From assembly GCA_038141525.1 (NCBI GenBank), contig JAYQIF010000008.1:620001-684000 (forward strand): a stretch of 64,000 nt of DNA. Reading direction: 5' to 3'. Positions 1 through 9,500 of the stretch are shown piece by piece (position 1 is the first letter of the stretch; the number at the start of each line of letters is the position of its first letter). A program made the translations under genes and the position numbers. The DNA comes from BACL21 sp038141525. Lineage in GTDB: Bacteria; Bacteroidota; Bacteroidia; Flavobacteriales; Flavobacteriaceae. The notes beneath the pieces were generated by a model. It made no database searches, had not been told where the DNA came from, and saw nothing but the letters and a program-made list of their open reading frames with translations.

Positions 1-2265
1 TAGTTGAGCTACCCAAACTCAATAAAGTAATCATCGATGGGGTACGTAAGGGACAGCGTACAGAAATCATCAACGATAACGAACTCAAAGAGGGCACCAA
101 AATCACCAAAAACCTGATTACTACCACCAAGAATCACATCGTTAACAAGTATGCGGATTTTGGTTTTCTGAACACCAATGTGATGATCACCACCATTCCC
201 GTAAAAGATTCCACAGGAGCCACCATTGCTCAAGACATGCGCATCTTGATTGACCGGGGGAAACGTGTAAAAGTTAAAGACATTAACATAGAAGGCAATA
301 AGGAGCTCAGTGATGCCAAACTTCGTCGTTTTATGAAGAACGTCAAACAAAAAAATATTTTTAGAGTTTGGAAAAAATCAAAGTATACCGAAGCATTATT
401 TGATGAAGATAAAGCCAGCCTTATTCAGAAATACAAAGAAAACGGGTATCGTGATGCCCGCATCATCGATGATAGTTTGCGCGTATTGAATGACCAAGAA
501 ATCGCTCTGGACTTAACTGTCGAAGAGGGCAAAAAATATTACTTTGGGGACATTCGCTTTATTGGAAACAGTGTTTACACCGATGAGTTTTTAAAGCAGT
601 ACATGGCTATCGGACGTGGAGACACCTACAATGGAACCTTACTCCAAGAGCGTATTGCAGACGACGGTGATCCCGATGCGGCCGATTTGACCAATCTTTA
701 TCAAAATGAAGGGTATCTATTCTCGCAGATCAATCCTGTAGAGGTAGCCGTTCGTGGCGACACCATCGATTTTGAAATCCGCATTAAGGAAAACAAATTG
801 ACCTATTTTGATCATGTAACCGTTGTTGGAAACGACAAAACAAACGATCATGTGATTTATCGTGAATTGCGTACTCGCCCTGGTCAGAAATACAGCAAAC
901 GCAATGTCATTCGTACCATTCGTGAATTAGGGCAACTCGGTTATTTTGACGCAGAGCAATTGACCCCTGAGTTCAAAAACTTAGACCCCAATAACGGGAC
1001 CCTGGACCTGGAATATTCAGTGATTGAAAAAGGATCGAGTCAGATTGAGCTCCAAGGGGGTTATGGTGGCGGTGGCTTTGTAGGGACGCTTGGTTTATCC
1101 TTCAACAACTTCTCGCTGAGAAATATCTTTAACAAAGAGGCTTGGCATCCACTGCCCATGGGGGATGGACAACGTTTTTCATTGCGTGCCCAAGCCAGTA
1201 CGTTTTATTCTACCTACAGTCTTTCCATCATGGAGCCATGGCTTGGAGGAGAACGTCCTATTCAGTTCAGCACCTCCTTTTCGCATACGGTTCAGTATCT
1301 GTTTAACTTCCAAACTCGAGAACGCGATACCGACCGAAGATTCTTGATTACTGGAGGTTCTGTAGGTATTGCCAAACGTCTAAAATGGCCAGACGATTAT
1401 TTCCAACTGTCGCAATCATTGAGTTTCCAGCATTTCGATTTACGCAATTATAACACCGGGCTATTTACCTTTGGAGACGGTTACTCGAACAACCTTGCCT
1501 ATACCATCGGGATAGGTCGCAACAGTACCTCGGCCAACCCAATTTATCCGCGCTACGGATCGGATTTTAGTCTGAATGCTAAATTGTCTTTACCCTACTC
1601 GGCCTTTAACGGTGTCGACTATGAGGGGCTTGATCAAGAACGCAATGATCTTCAGGAGGTTTTGGCTAATGACCCCAGTGATGGAGAGGCTGTAGATGCT
1701 CAAGAAGCGTATTTCTGAAATCGATCAGACCCGTTTTAATTGGTTGGAATATTACAAAATCAAATTTCAAGCCACTTGGTTTACTACATTGGTCGGAGAT
1801 TTAGTCTTGCGGCCTAAGGCGGAGTTTGGATTCCTTGGGGCGTATAATAAATATCGCGGAATTCCTCCATTTGAACGCTTTTTCTTAGGGGGTGACGGAC
1901 TTGGTGCCTTTAGTCTCGACGGACGTGAAGTCGTACAATTGCGTGGATACCCCAATCAATCACTCAGCACCAATGACGGTAGTGCGATTTACAATAAATT
2001 CTCCTTAGAATTAAGATATCCGATTACCTTAAAACAATTGGCCTCAATTTACGTTCTATCTTTTGTTGAAGGTGGTGCGGCTTATGATACCTTTAGGAAT
2101 TATAATCCATTTGACATTAAGCGCTCTGCAGGCGCAGGAATTCGTATATTTATGCCCGCCTTTGGTTTATTAGGGATTGATTTTGGCTACGGATTCGATC
2201 CCGTGTTGAACGGTGTAGGAAGAAATGGATGGGAAACCCATTTTATCATCGGTCAACAATTTTAA
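1..2265 (+). CDS. bamA: Outer-membrane protein assembly factor BamA (5' end outside window, one frameshift)
   Basis: BamA inserts beta-barrel proteins into the outer membrane. The reading frame is open from base 3, so the signal peptide and first POTRA domain lie outside the window. About 753 residues are visible: the end of one POTRA domain, three further POTRA repeats (to about residue 330), then a barrel starting near the Gly-rich QGGYGGGGF segment and ending in the typical terminal Phe (IIGQQF). The frame breaks near base 1716. Removing one T from TTCTGAA joins QEAYF to EIDQTRFNWLEYYKIKF, a well-conserved junction, so I call one gene with a spurious base. The next genes are two ompH chaperones, a common flavobacterial order. 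Identification is by domain pattern and context. Confidence 0.93.
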
Positions 2266-2303
2266 ATCGTGGCACGATTATTTCTATGCAATAACAGAGA
2301 ATT

Positions 2304-3182
2304 ATGAATGCACTCAAGGTCTTGTTTTCCATCATTTTTGTCGCGGCGAGCATTTCCATAAGCCACGCGCAAAGAGGTGCGCGTATCGGTTACATCGATA
2401 TGGAATACATTTTAGAAAACGTTCCCGAATATCAAGAAGCCAAGAACCAACTCGGCTCAAAGGTCAGTAAATGGAAACGCGATTTAGATAAAATGCGTCA
2501 AGAGATTGAGCAGCTCAAACTCAACCTCAGTAACGAACGAATTCTACTCACCAAAGAACTCATCGAGGAGCAGGAAGAAGAAATTAAGATTTTAGAGGAC
2601 GAAATGATCGCCTATCAACAAAATAGATTTGGGCCCAATGGCGATTTAGATGTGCAACGTCGTCAGCTGGTGCAGCCTATTCAAGACCAGGTATTTAATT
2701 TGGTTCAAGAACTGGCGGAAGCCAAGAAATACGATTTTATTTTTGATAAATCTGCCGATGTGGTCATGCTTTTTGCCGCTAAGCGCAATGATGTTTCGGA
2801 TCAAATCTTACGCAGCATCAATCGTGCCGCTAAGCGAGAGGAGGCCTTAAATCGCAAACAAGGTAAAAAGATAGAAAAAGAAGAATCCCTGAGCGCCGAG
2901 GAGAGTGAGGCGCAAAGTGAACGTGAAAAAGCCATCGCCGACAAAAAAAATCAGCGCGAAGCCATGATGGAAGAGCGTCGACGCAAAAGAGACTCGATAC
3001 GCCTTGTGAAACAAGCAGAGTTCGAAGCACGTCGCCAAGAACTTCTAGACAAAAGACAAAGACGTTTGGACTCCATTAATGGCGTTCAAAATAACAATCA
3101 AAACTCTGGTTCCTCAGAATCACAGGGGCCTCCGAGTGGTCCTCCAGGTCCTCCATCTGGCGGTAATGGCTCGGGACGTTAA
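2304..3182 (+). CDS. OmpH/Skp family periplasmic chaperone, long form
   Basis: This 292-residue protein has a signal peptide (cleaved after SISHA) and an OmpH/Skp core: a short beta segment around RIGYIDMEYIL, long coiled-coil helices rich in Lys, Glu and Gln (about 50-115), and the closing segment YDFIFDKSADVVMLFA. Skp-type proteins hold unfolded outer-membrane proteins for BamA, which is encoded 38 bases upstream. The C-terminal third is unusual: a charged Arg/Lys/Glu helix (about 175-255) followed by a Gly/Pro/Ser tail with PPSGPPGPPSGG, giving a protein well over the usual 160-170 residues. Start ATG 2304 gives a good signal peptide. It lies in one transcription unit with bamA and the second ompH. 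Confidence 0.88.
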   Translation: MNALKVLFSIIFVAASISISHAQRGARIGYIDMEYILENVPEYQEAKNQLGSKVSKWKRDLDKMRQEIEQLKLNLSNERILLTKELIEEQEEEIKILEDEMIAYQQNRFGPNGDLDVQRRQLVQPIQDQVFNLVQELAEAKKYDFIFDKSADVVMLFAAKRNDVSDQILRSINRAAKREEALNRKQGKKIEKEESLSAEESEAQSEREKAIADKKNQREAMMEERRRKRDSIRLVKQAEFEARRQELLDKRQRRLDSINGVQNNNQNSGSSESQGPPSGPPGPPSGGNGSGR

Positions 3183-3225
3183 TACTACAGTAAACTTTAA
3201 AAACAGAAATTTAATACCCAAACAA

Positions 3226-3735
3226 ATGAAAAAACTCAATGTATTACTCTTAGCCGTAGTTATGTTTTTCGGCGCGCAAACAACGGTTTTCGCTCAATCA
3301 AAAGTGGCCCACATCAATACCACTGAGCTCGTTTCCGTAATGCCAGAAATGAAGGCAGCAGAAGGCCAATTGGAAAAACTACAGAAAACTTACGACACAG
3401 AGATTAAGGCCATGACTAAAGAGCTTCAAACGAAAATTACCCAGTATGACGCTGAAGCCGCCAATAAAACCGAAGAAGAGAACAGAAAGCGTATAGAAGA
3501 GGTTCAAGGCATGCAAAATAATATCGGTGCCTATCGTCAGCAAGCCGTTCAAGATCTACAACAGAAAGAGGTAGACCTTTTTCAACCAATCCTCGAAAAA
3601 GCACGCCAAGCCATTCAAAAAGTGGCGCGTGCCCAAGGATTCCAATATGTTTTGGATGCGACCCAAGGATCAGGAGTTATTCTAGCCGATGGTAAAGATC
3701 TATTGGCCGATGTAAAAAAGGAACTCGGTATTTAA
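3226..3735 (+). CDS. OmpH/Skp family periplasmic chaperone, standard length
   Basis: This is a 169-residue OmpH/Skp protein: signal peptide ending VFAQ, beta strand SKVAHINTTELVSVMPE, a central coiled coil of about 80 residues, and the C-terminal segment FQYVLDATQGSGVILADGKDL. I chose ATG 3226 because it gives a clean signal peptide; an upstream start in the same frame (3079) would overlap the previous gene by about 100 bases. It probably escorts outer-membrane proteins across the periplasm to BamA. Two divergent ompH copies side by side are usual in this group; this one lacks the charged extension of its neighbour. It is the last gene before the hairpin at 3790. Confidence 0.9.
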   Translation: MKKLNVLLLAVVMFFGAQTTVFAQSKVAHINTTELVSVMPEMKAAEGQLEKLQKTYDTEIKAMTKELQTKITQYDAEAANKTEEENRKRIEEVQGMQNNIGAYRQQAVQDLQQKEVDLFQPILEKARQAIQKVARAQGFQYVLDATQGSGVILADGKDLLADVKKELGI

Positions 3736-3789
3736 TCTATAACCAGATTTACATTAAGCATCACTCTTTTATTTTAGTGAAAGTTTAAA

Positions 3790-3825
3790 GAAACTGCCCG
3801 CTTCTCGCGGGCAGTTTCTATTTTT
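3790..3825 (+). terminator. Rho-independent terminator after ompH pair
   Basis: A perfect 12-bp stem (GAAACTGCCCGC pairing with GCGGGCAGTTTC, loop TTCTC, 3790-3818) is followed by TATTTTT. It lies 55 bases after the ompH stop and only 5 bases before the murI start, so it probably ends the bamA-ompH-ompH transcript. Confidence 0.88.
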
Positions 3826-3830
3826 ACACT

Positions 3831-4709
3831 ATGATCAGTAATGAGGCACCCATAGGTTTGTTTGACTCCGGAATCGGTGGTACCTCTATTTGGCGTGAAA
3901 TTCACGAACTTTTGCCCGGAGAAAACACACTGTATTTAGCCGATAGCCTCAATGCACCCTACGGCGCCAAGTCGCCTCAGGACATCATTGACCTGAGTAT
4001 TAAAAACACCGAAATACTTTTAGCTCAAGGATGCAAACTCATTGTTGTTGCTTGTAATACCGCTACCACCAACGCGATAGCCATACTAAGAGGGAAGTAT
4101 TCAGTCCCTTTCATCGGGATTGAACCCGCAATTAAACCTGCTGCCCTGAATTCCATAACCAAAGCGGTCGGTGTGCTCGCAACAAAAGGGACCCTCAATA
4201 GCGCCCTCTTCCACGAGACCGCCAATCACTATGGAGCTTCTATTAAACGAATTGAAATCATCGGCCAGGGCTTGGTCCCCCTAATTGAACAAGGAGTCGT
4301 TAGCGGTCCGGAAATCAATAATCTACTCAAGCAATACCTCAAACCCATGATGGATGCGGGCGTAGATCATATCGTGCTTGGATGCAGTCATTACCCCTAT
4401 CTCATCCCCGCGATCAAGGATATAATTCCAAAACACATCAATATAATAGACTCTGGTTTTGCCGTTGCGCAACAAACTCGATCTGTTCTAAAACAAAAAG
4501 GGCTTTTGCGTGCAGCGGCCACCCATGATGACTCGATAAATCTCGAATTTTGGACCAATACAGACCCCAGTGCATTAATTCAATTATTGGACGGCCATCA
4601 AAGCCATACGCAACCTGTAATCGAACTCGACGATTTTGGCACTGCCGAAGATGTCTTTATGAGCAGTGAACACAACCACCGTATTACAGTAAGGCGACGA
4701 GTGTTTTAA
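3831..4709 (+). CDS. murI: Glutamate racemase
   Basis: MurI interconverts L- and D-glutamate in the cytoplasm, supplying D-glutamate for peptidoglycan. The 292-residue protein shows the family signatures: GLFDSGIGG near the N terminus, the first catalytic cysteine in ACNTATT (Cys75), and the second in GCSHYP (about residue 184). Its length is slightly above the usual 260-270. The ATG lies just after a strong terminator hairpin. The T-tract TATTTTTA (3819-3826) resembles the Bacteroidota -7 promoter box, so the message may be nearly leaderless (inference). Its 3' end overlaps the convergent carbonic-anhydrase-like gene by 4 bases. Confidence 0.95.
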   Translation: MISNEAPIGLFDSGIGGTSIWREIHELLPGENTLYLADSLNAPYGAKSPQDIIDLSIKNTEILLAQGCKLIVVACNTATTNAIAILRGKYSVPFIGIEPAIKPAALNSITKAVGVLATKGTLNSALFHETANHYGASIKRIEIIGQGLVPLIEQGVVSGPEINNLLKQYLKPMMDAGVDHIVLGCSHYPYLIPAIKDIIPKHINIIDSGFAVAQQTRSVLKQKGLLRAAATHDDSINLEFWTNTDPSALIQLLDGHQSHTQPVIELDDFGTAEDVFMSSEHNHRITVRRRVF

Positions 4710-5221
4710 GCCTCCTTAAACCAAGAGGCATACATAGAATAACTGCGTGCAATTCGCTCGATCTCACCCTCCATGAGCTCTGGACTAACAGATTTTATAC
4801 ATTTAGCGGGAACACCGGCATATACACTACCGCTTTTGATGTGGGTATTTTTTGGAACTACCGCTCCCGCAGCAACAATACTGTAAGGCTCTACAACGCA
4901 GTCGTCCATTACAATAGCTCCCATCCCAATGAGCACATGATCCTCAATGGTACAACCATGTACGATGGCATTATGCCCTATAGAAACGTGATTTCCGATG
5001 GTTGTCGCTGATTTTTGATAGGTGCCGTGAATGACCGCTCCATCTTGAATGTTTACATGATCTCCCACAGTGATGCTGTTTACATCACCGCGAACTACTG
5101 CACTAAACCAGACACTACACCCCTGTCCCAAGACCACATCACCGATGAGCGTGGCATTATCTGCAATAAAGCAATCGGATCCAAATTGGGGTGTTTTTCC
5201 AAGGACTGTCTTGATCAACAT
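4706..5221 (-). CDS. Gamma-carbonic anhydrase family hexapeptide-repeat protein
   Basis: This 171-residue left-handed beta-helix protein belongs to the YrdA/PaaY/CaiE gamma-carbonic-anhydrase-like group. Hexapeptide repeats run from about residue 15 to 140. The His residues that bind metal in this family are present in VIHGTY and SIGHNAIVHGC, followed by GMGAIVMDDC. Members are cytosolic trimers; some have carbonic anhydrase activity and some act on CoA thioesters, so the substrate is not known here. It follows the porP/sprF-like gene by 47 bases on the same strand and may be co-transcribed, though I see no functional link. It converges with murI. Confidence 0.87.
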   Translation of the reverse strand: MLIKTVLGKTPQFGSDCFIADNATLIGDVVLGQGCSVWFSAVVRGDVNSITVGDHVNIQDGAVIHGTYQKSATTIGNHVSIGHNAIVHGCTIEDHVLIGMGAIVMDDCVVEPYSIVAAGAVVPKNTHIKSGSVYAGVPAKCIKSVSPELMEGEIERIARSYSMYASWFKEA

Positions 5222-5268
5222 TTACGGATCAACTATTAGGCGAGTAAACTGTAAGCCAACTGCGCGGA

Positions 5269-6288
5269 TTAATAATCAGGACGTAACATTCCGTTGTAAC
5301 GCATGTCTTGATCCCAACTGCTGAATCGTCCTCTCAAGAAATTATACCCAATGGTAATTTGATGAAAACCACCAGATTCAAGACGTACAGATCCTGTTTG
5401 ATAGGAATAGGTATAGGCAAACATGAAGTTTTTAAGGGTCTCCCCAACGACAGGCGTGATGTACTGTAACTTTTGATTGCGCACCTGATTGCCATCTAGG
5501 TACTCAGCACCATCAAAACTTCTGCGATAGCTGAGTCCTGCGTATACAGAACCAAATTCCATGGCACGAAAGGCTTTGAAATTTAGATCGACCCCTTGCT
5601 CCTGCGTTCGTTCCTTGTATTGCAATAAGAAGGAAGGTTCAAAGTAGTAAAGCCCTCCCGACCCGGGTATACCATAGGACATCGAAAGAATATAATTGCG
5701 TTGGTTGTTCGACTCAAATTCCTCAGAGTACAAACTTCTGTTTCTGAATAGAAGGTTCTTTACGGTAAAATGCGCTGCAAAATCCAAAAAGTTATAGGAC
5801 ATCCCCGCATCGACGTTAAAATAACCCGTTGTCTGAATAATACCAGCAATGATTGGATCAAATTGGCTCGGGTCAAAATTAGTTTCATCGAGTTTAGACT
5901 CCATAAGCCCCACACTCATACCAAATGACAACTGATTGATCTCAGAACGATTTCTAGAAAATAACAAATGGTGCGCATAGGTCAGATATCCCCCAACTTG
6001 TGAATGATATCCATTGGCATCATTAAATACAATACCTCCCAAACCAGAATTTTGCCCGACTCTGTTGTGATAACTCGCCGTCTGAATATTGGGTGCCTCA
6101 GTTTGGTCAAACCACTGCTGACGAGCGGTGATACGCAACTTACCATATGAAGATGCTCCAGCCATAGAAGGGTGCAGCAAATATAAGTTGTCGGCAAAAT
6201 AGTCATGGTATACTGGCAAACCATCCTGCGCTTGCAAGGCAGCGGTCATGACAACAATAAGACTGAATAGAGTGTTTCTTAATTTCAT
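5269..6288 (-). CDS. PorP/SprF family type IX secretion outer-membrane protein
   Basis: The protein has a signal peptide (MKLRNTLFSLIVVMTAALQAQ) and a roughly 340-residue beta-barrel of the PorP/SprF family. Its N-terminal DGLPVYHDYFADNLYLLHPSMAGA matches the family's conserved opening, in which the mature protein sees a partner and Asn-Pro-Ala/Met-Ala-Gly-like segments. Known SprF proteins sit in the outer membrane and are needed to secrete or anchor their cognate type-B-CTD adhesin. This gene starts 16 bases after the stop of the giant adhesin, the usual adhesin-SprF pairing. I chose ATG 6288 over an in-frame TTG 12 bases upstream because it gives a cleaner signal peptide. The pairing is inferred from position. 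Confidence 0.88.
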   Translation of the reverse strand: MKLRNTLFSLIVVMTAALQAQDGLPVYHDYFADNLYLLHPSMAGASSYGKLRITARQQWFDQTEAPNIQTASYHNRVGQNSGLGGIVFNDANGYHSQVGGYLTYAHHLLFSRNRSEINQLSFGMSVGLMESKLDETNFDPSQFDPIIAGIIQTTGYFNVDAGMSYNFLDFAAHFTVKNLLFRNRSLYSEEFESNNQRNYILSMSYGIPGSGGLYYFEPSFLLQYKERTQEQGVDLNFKAFRAMEFGSVYAGLSYRRSFDGAEYLDGNQVRNQKLQYITPVVGETLKNFMFAYTYSYQTGSVRLESGGFHQITIGYNFLRGRFSSWDQDMRYNGMLRPDY

Positions 6289-6304
6289 ATGATAATGCAA
6301 ATAT

Positions 6305-6580
6305 CTATCTTTTTAATGTAAAATGTCCTGTAAAGGCCTTAGGAATATCTTCTTCGGTGTATTCGATGCGGAACCAGTAGTCGCTTGAGGGCAGTGGGTT
6401 GCCTTTATAGGTCCCGTCCCATCCGTTACCGCTTGGGCTGAGCTGCTTGAGCAGCTTGCCGTAGCGATCAAAGATATAGATGCGCGCCGCTGGGTCGTAA
6501 TCCGCGAGCCCGATGATGTTCCAGGTGTCGTTAAAGCCATCGTTGTTCGGGGTCACAAAACGTGGGTAGTCCACCACACC
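6305..6580 (-). other. Type-B T9SS C-terminal sorting domain of the adhesin
   Basis: The final 90 or so residues match the gliding-motility-associated C-terminal domain family: YPRFVTPNNDGFNDTWNI, then IYIFDRYGKLLKQLSP, GNGWDGTYKGNPLPSSDYWF, and the terminal FTGHFTLKR. In characterised flavobacteria this domain directs export through the type IX system and usually needs a PorP/SprF partner. Confidence 0.9.
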
Positions 6581-9500
6581 GATGTCTACCGTCACCGAGC
6601 CACAGCCCTCCACATTGGTGATGGTCACCTGGTGGGTGCCTGGGGTCACATTCTCAAACACACCGCTGTCCTGAAGGTTGCCCCCATCCAGACTGAACTG
6701 ATAAGTCCCCAGTCCACTAGCAGTGGCCTCGATCACATGCTCCCCGGCAAACGCACCGTTGAGCAAACGCACATTGTACTCCAGGGGTGGTGAGGCCGGG
6801 TTTACCGCAACTACAGTCTCTAGCGAGCAGCCAGAGGCCAGCTCCGTAACCAGCACCGAATAAGACCCTGGGGCCAGGGCCACGAGCGATGGACCCACCT
6901 CATTGGGCAATATCGTGCCGTTGAGCGACCACAAGAAGGTGAAGCCCTCGGCAGGAAGACCCGTCTCTAAAGACCGGCGGTGAGGCCGCGCCAAAGTCCT
7001 CCATAATCGCATTGCCCTGATCGTCCACACAGATGCGGTACTCATCGTCTAAGATCATCGGAGGCAACTGCTCTACAGACAGAAGCACTTCGGCAATATC
7101 ATAACAGATCGGCAAGTCATTAGGATCCAGTAAATTACTCACGCGGGCGTAAATCACCTGCGGGTTAGTGATGTTGGTATACACATCAGGCAGGTTGCCA
7201 ATACCCAGCTCAGCATCCGAGAGGGTCTCGTGGAAGGTCAGCACATACACACTGGGGTCCTGATCCTGCAAAATCTGATCCACCAAGAGCTGCGCCTGAG
7301 CATCCAAGTCTGTAGGCAAGGCCGCATTAGGAATCAACGTAAACTCAGCCAGACCATCACTCGGGGCCAGATTATCACAGATCATATAAGGGTCAGGTGT
7401 GCCGGCAAAGGCCCCTTCCTTGACATACAACTCAAAACTCAGATCCACCTCGAAGGTAATGGGATCCTGCTGTGGCGGGGTGTAACAGCCCGTATCCAAG
7501 GCAATCAGACCCGCATAAACCGTCTGTGGGCTCGTGGTGCTGGCAAACAGCGTAGGGTTGCCTATGGGACTTACCCCGTTTTGGGCCTCAGTTAAGGTGC
7601 GGAAGTACAGCACAGCGTAGACCAGCGGGTCTAAATCTCCCAATATAAGCGCATCGTTCTGCGTGAGGTCAAACACCCCTACTCCGTTATTGTCTACCGC
7701 GCAGTAATACAAGTCCTCAGGCAAGCCCTGAGCCACCGGTAATGGACTCACCACCAGCTCTAGTGGCACAATAGTATAACAACCCAAAGGCGCCGGTGGA
7801 ACATCCTTAGTCACCCGGGCGTAAACCACCTGATTAAAGGCCGTAGTGTTGGCATAAGGACTCACAAGCTCCGTGCCCGCCACACCCGCATCGGCCTCAT
7901 CAAAAGTGGCGTAGTAAAGCACACTCACATCAGGCTCTCCACCGATGATCTCTGCGTCCTTATCGGTTAAGATAAAGGTCGATAGACCGTCCTCTGGATC
8001 AAAATCAATCACAGGGTCGCCCTCTCCGTCACACACCACAAGCGGGGTCGGAGTCACAGGACTCGGGTTAGGCAATACGCGTAGGGTCAAAAAGGTCTCG
8101 GCACCACAACCCCCAGAGGTCAGTACCGTAACATAAATGTCCTGTGGGTTAACCACGTTCTGATAATCCGTTGGATCCGCAATAGGGTTACCATCGATCT
8201 GATCCTGTGCACTGGCATAATACACCACCGTGTAGGTCGGATCACCACCAGTGATAATAGGATCATTTAGCGTTAAATCAAAAGTCGATACCCCATCGTC
8301 GGGAAGACTGCCCCCGATCTGATCATCACACAAGACCATCTCAAAAGGACCTGCCGATAAATCAGCCGGTGGCTGAACCTCTAAATCAAAAGGCGTTACA
8401 CGGCCACAACCCGTTACAAAGTTCTCCACGCGAACAAACACCTCTTGAATCGGAGTGACAATGTTCGTATAAGCCCCAGGAGTAGCAATGGCATTAATGC
8501 CCAAGTCCGCATCCGCCTGAGTGGTATAGTAACTCACCGAGTAATCCGATAGCGGCTCATTGGCCCCTAAGGCCCCTAGGTTGTTCTGGGTTAGATCAAA
8601 GACCTCAAAACCATCGCCATCAAAATCACAGGCCACCAGTGGGTCCTGGAATAGATCCGGGTCCACCTCCAGTGGCAGAGACTCTATGCGTAGCTCTAAT
8701 GGCACTATGCTAAAGCAAGCATTAACCCCCGGAGGAACATCGTTCTCCAAGCGGGCATAAATGGTCTGTACAAACGGTACTATGTTCTCGTAAGGACTCA
8801 ATAGCTGATCCGCTGGATCCCCTAAATTAGCATCCACAAGGGTCTCGTAGTAGCGTACACTCACATCGACCTGACCCCCCAAGAGCTCAGCATCCTTGCT
8901 GGTGAGATCAAAGGCATTATAGAACCCATTATTGTTGTCATCACACACAATAAGCGGGGTGGGTATATTAATGGTAGGATTAGCCTCTACATTAATGAAA
9001 AAACTCGTTACTGCAGGACAGCTGTCCGGACCAAAGACCGTGACAAAAATCTCCTGAACAGGACTGATCTGGTTTTGATAAGCCTCTGGTGTGGCAATAG
9101 GGTTATTATCGATCTGATCCTGAGCCGTGGCGTAATAAGACACCGAGTAAGTCGGATCCCCTAAGGTCACCTCCAAGGTGTTCACCGTTAAATCAAAAGT
9201 AGACAGACCATCAAAAGGATCACTGCCCCCAATCTCATCGTCACACAAATACAGGTCCTCGGCAGAGCCAATAGCAGGCAAGGTGCCCGTAACCAGTCCA
9301 AAACTAGTGATGCGGTAGCAGCCCGTGTCTAAATTCTCCAAGGCGTACCCATATGGTACCCCCACCACTGAGATAAGCCTCTGGCGTGGCGATAAATGGC
9401 GTGCCTGCCTGGGCATCAGCCAAAGACTCGTGGTAAGAGATCGGTGCAAAATCTATAGGATCCTGTGTGCCCAACACAAACGGATCGTTCAGGGTCAGAT

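Noticed and set aside
1680..1740. Programmed ribosomal frameshift or overlapping genes in bamA and other split genes
   Set aside because: Breaks differ in direction and site, lack shared slippery sites or structures, and are in unrelated housekeeping genes; error is simpler.
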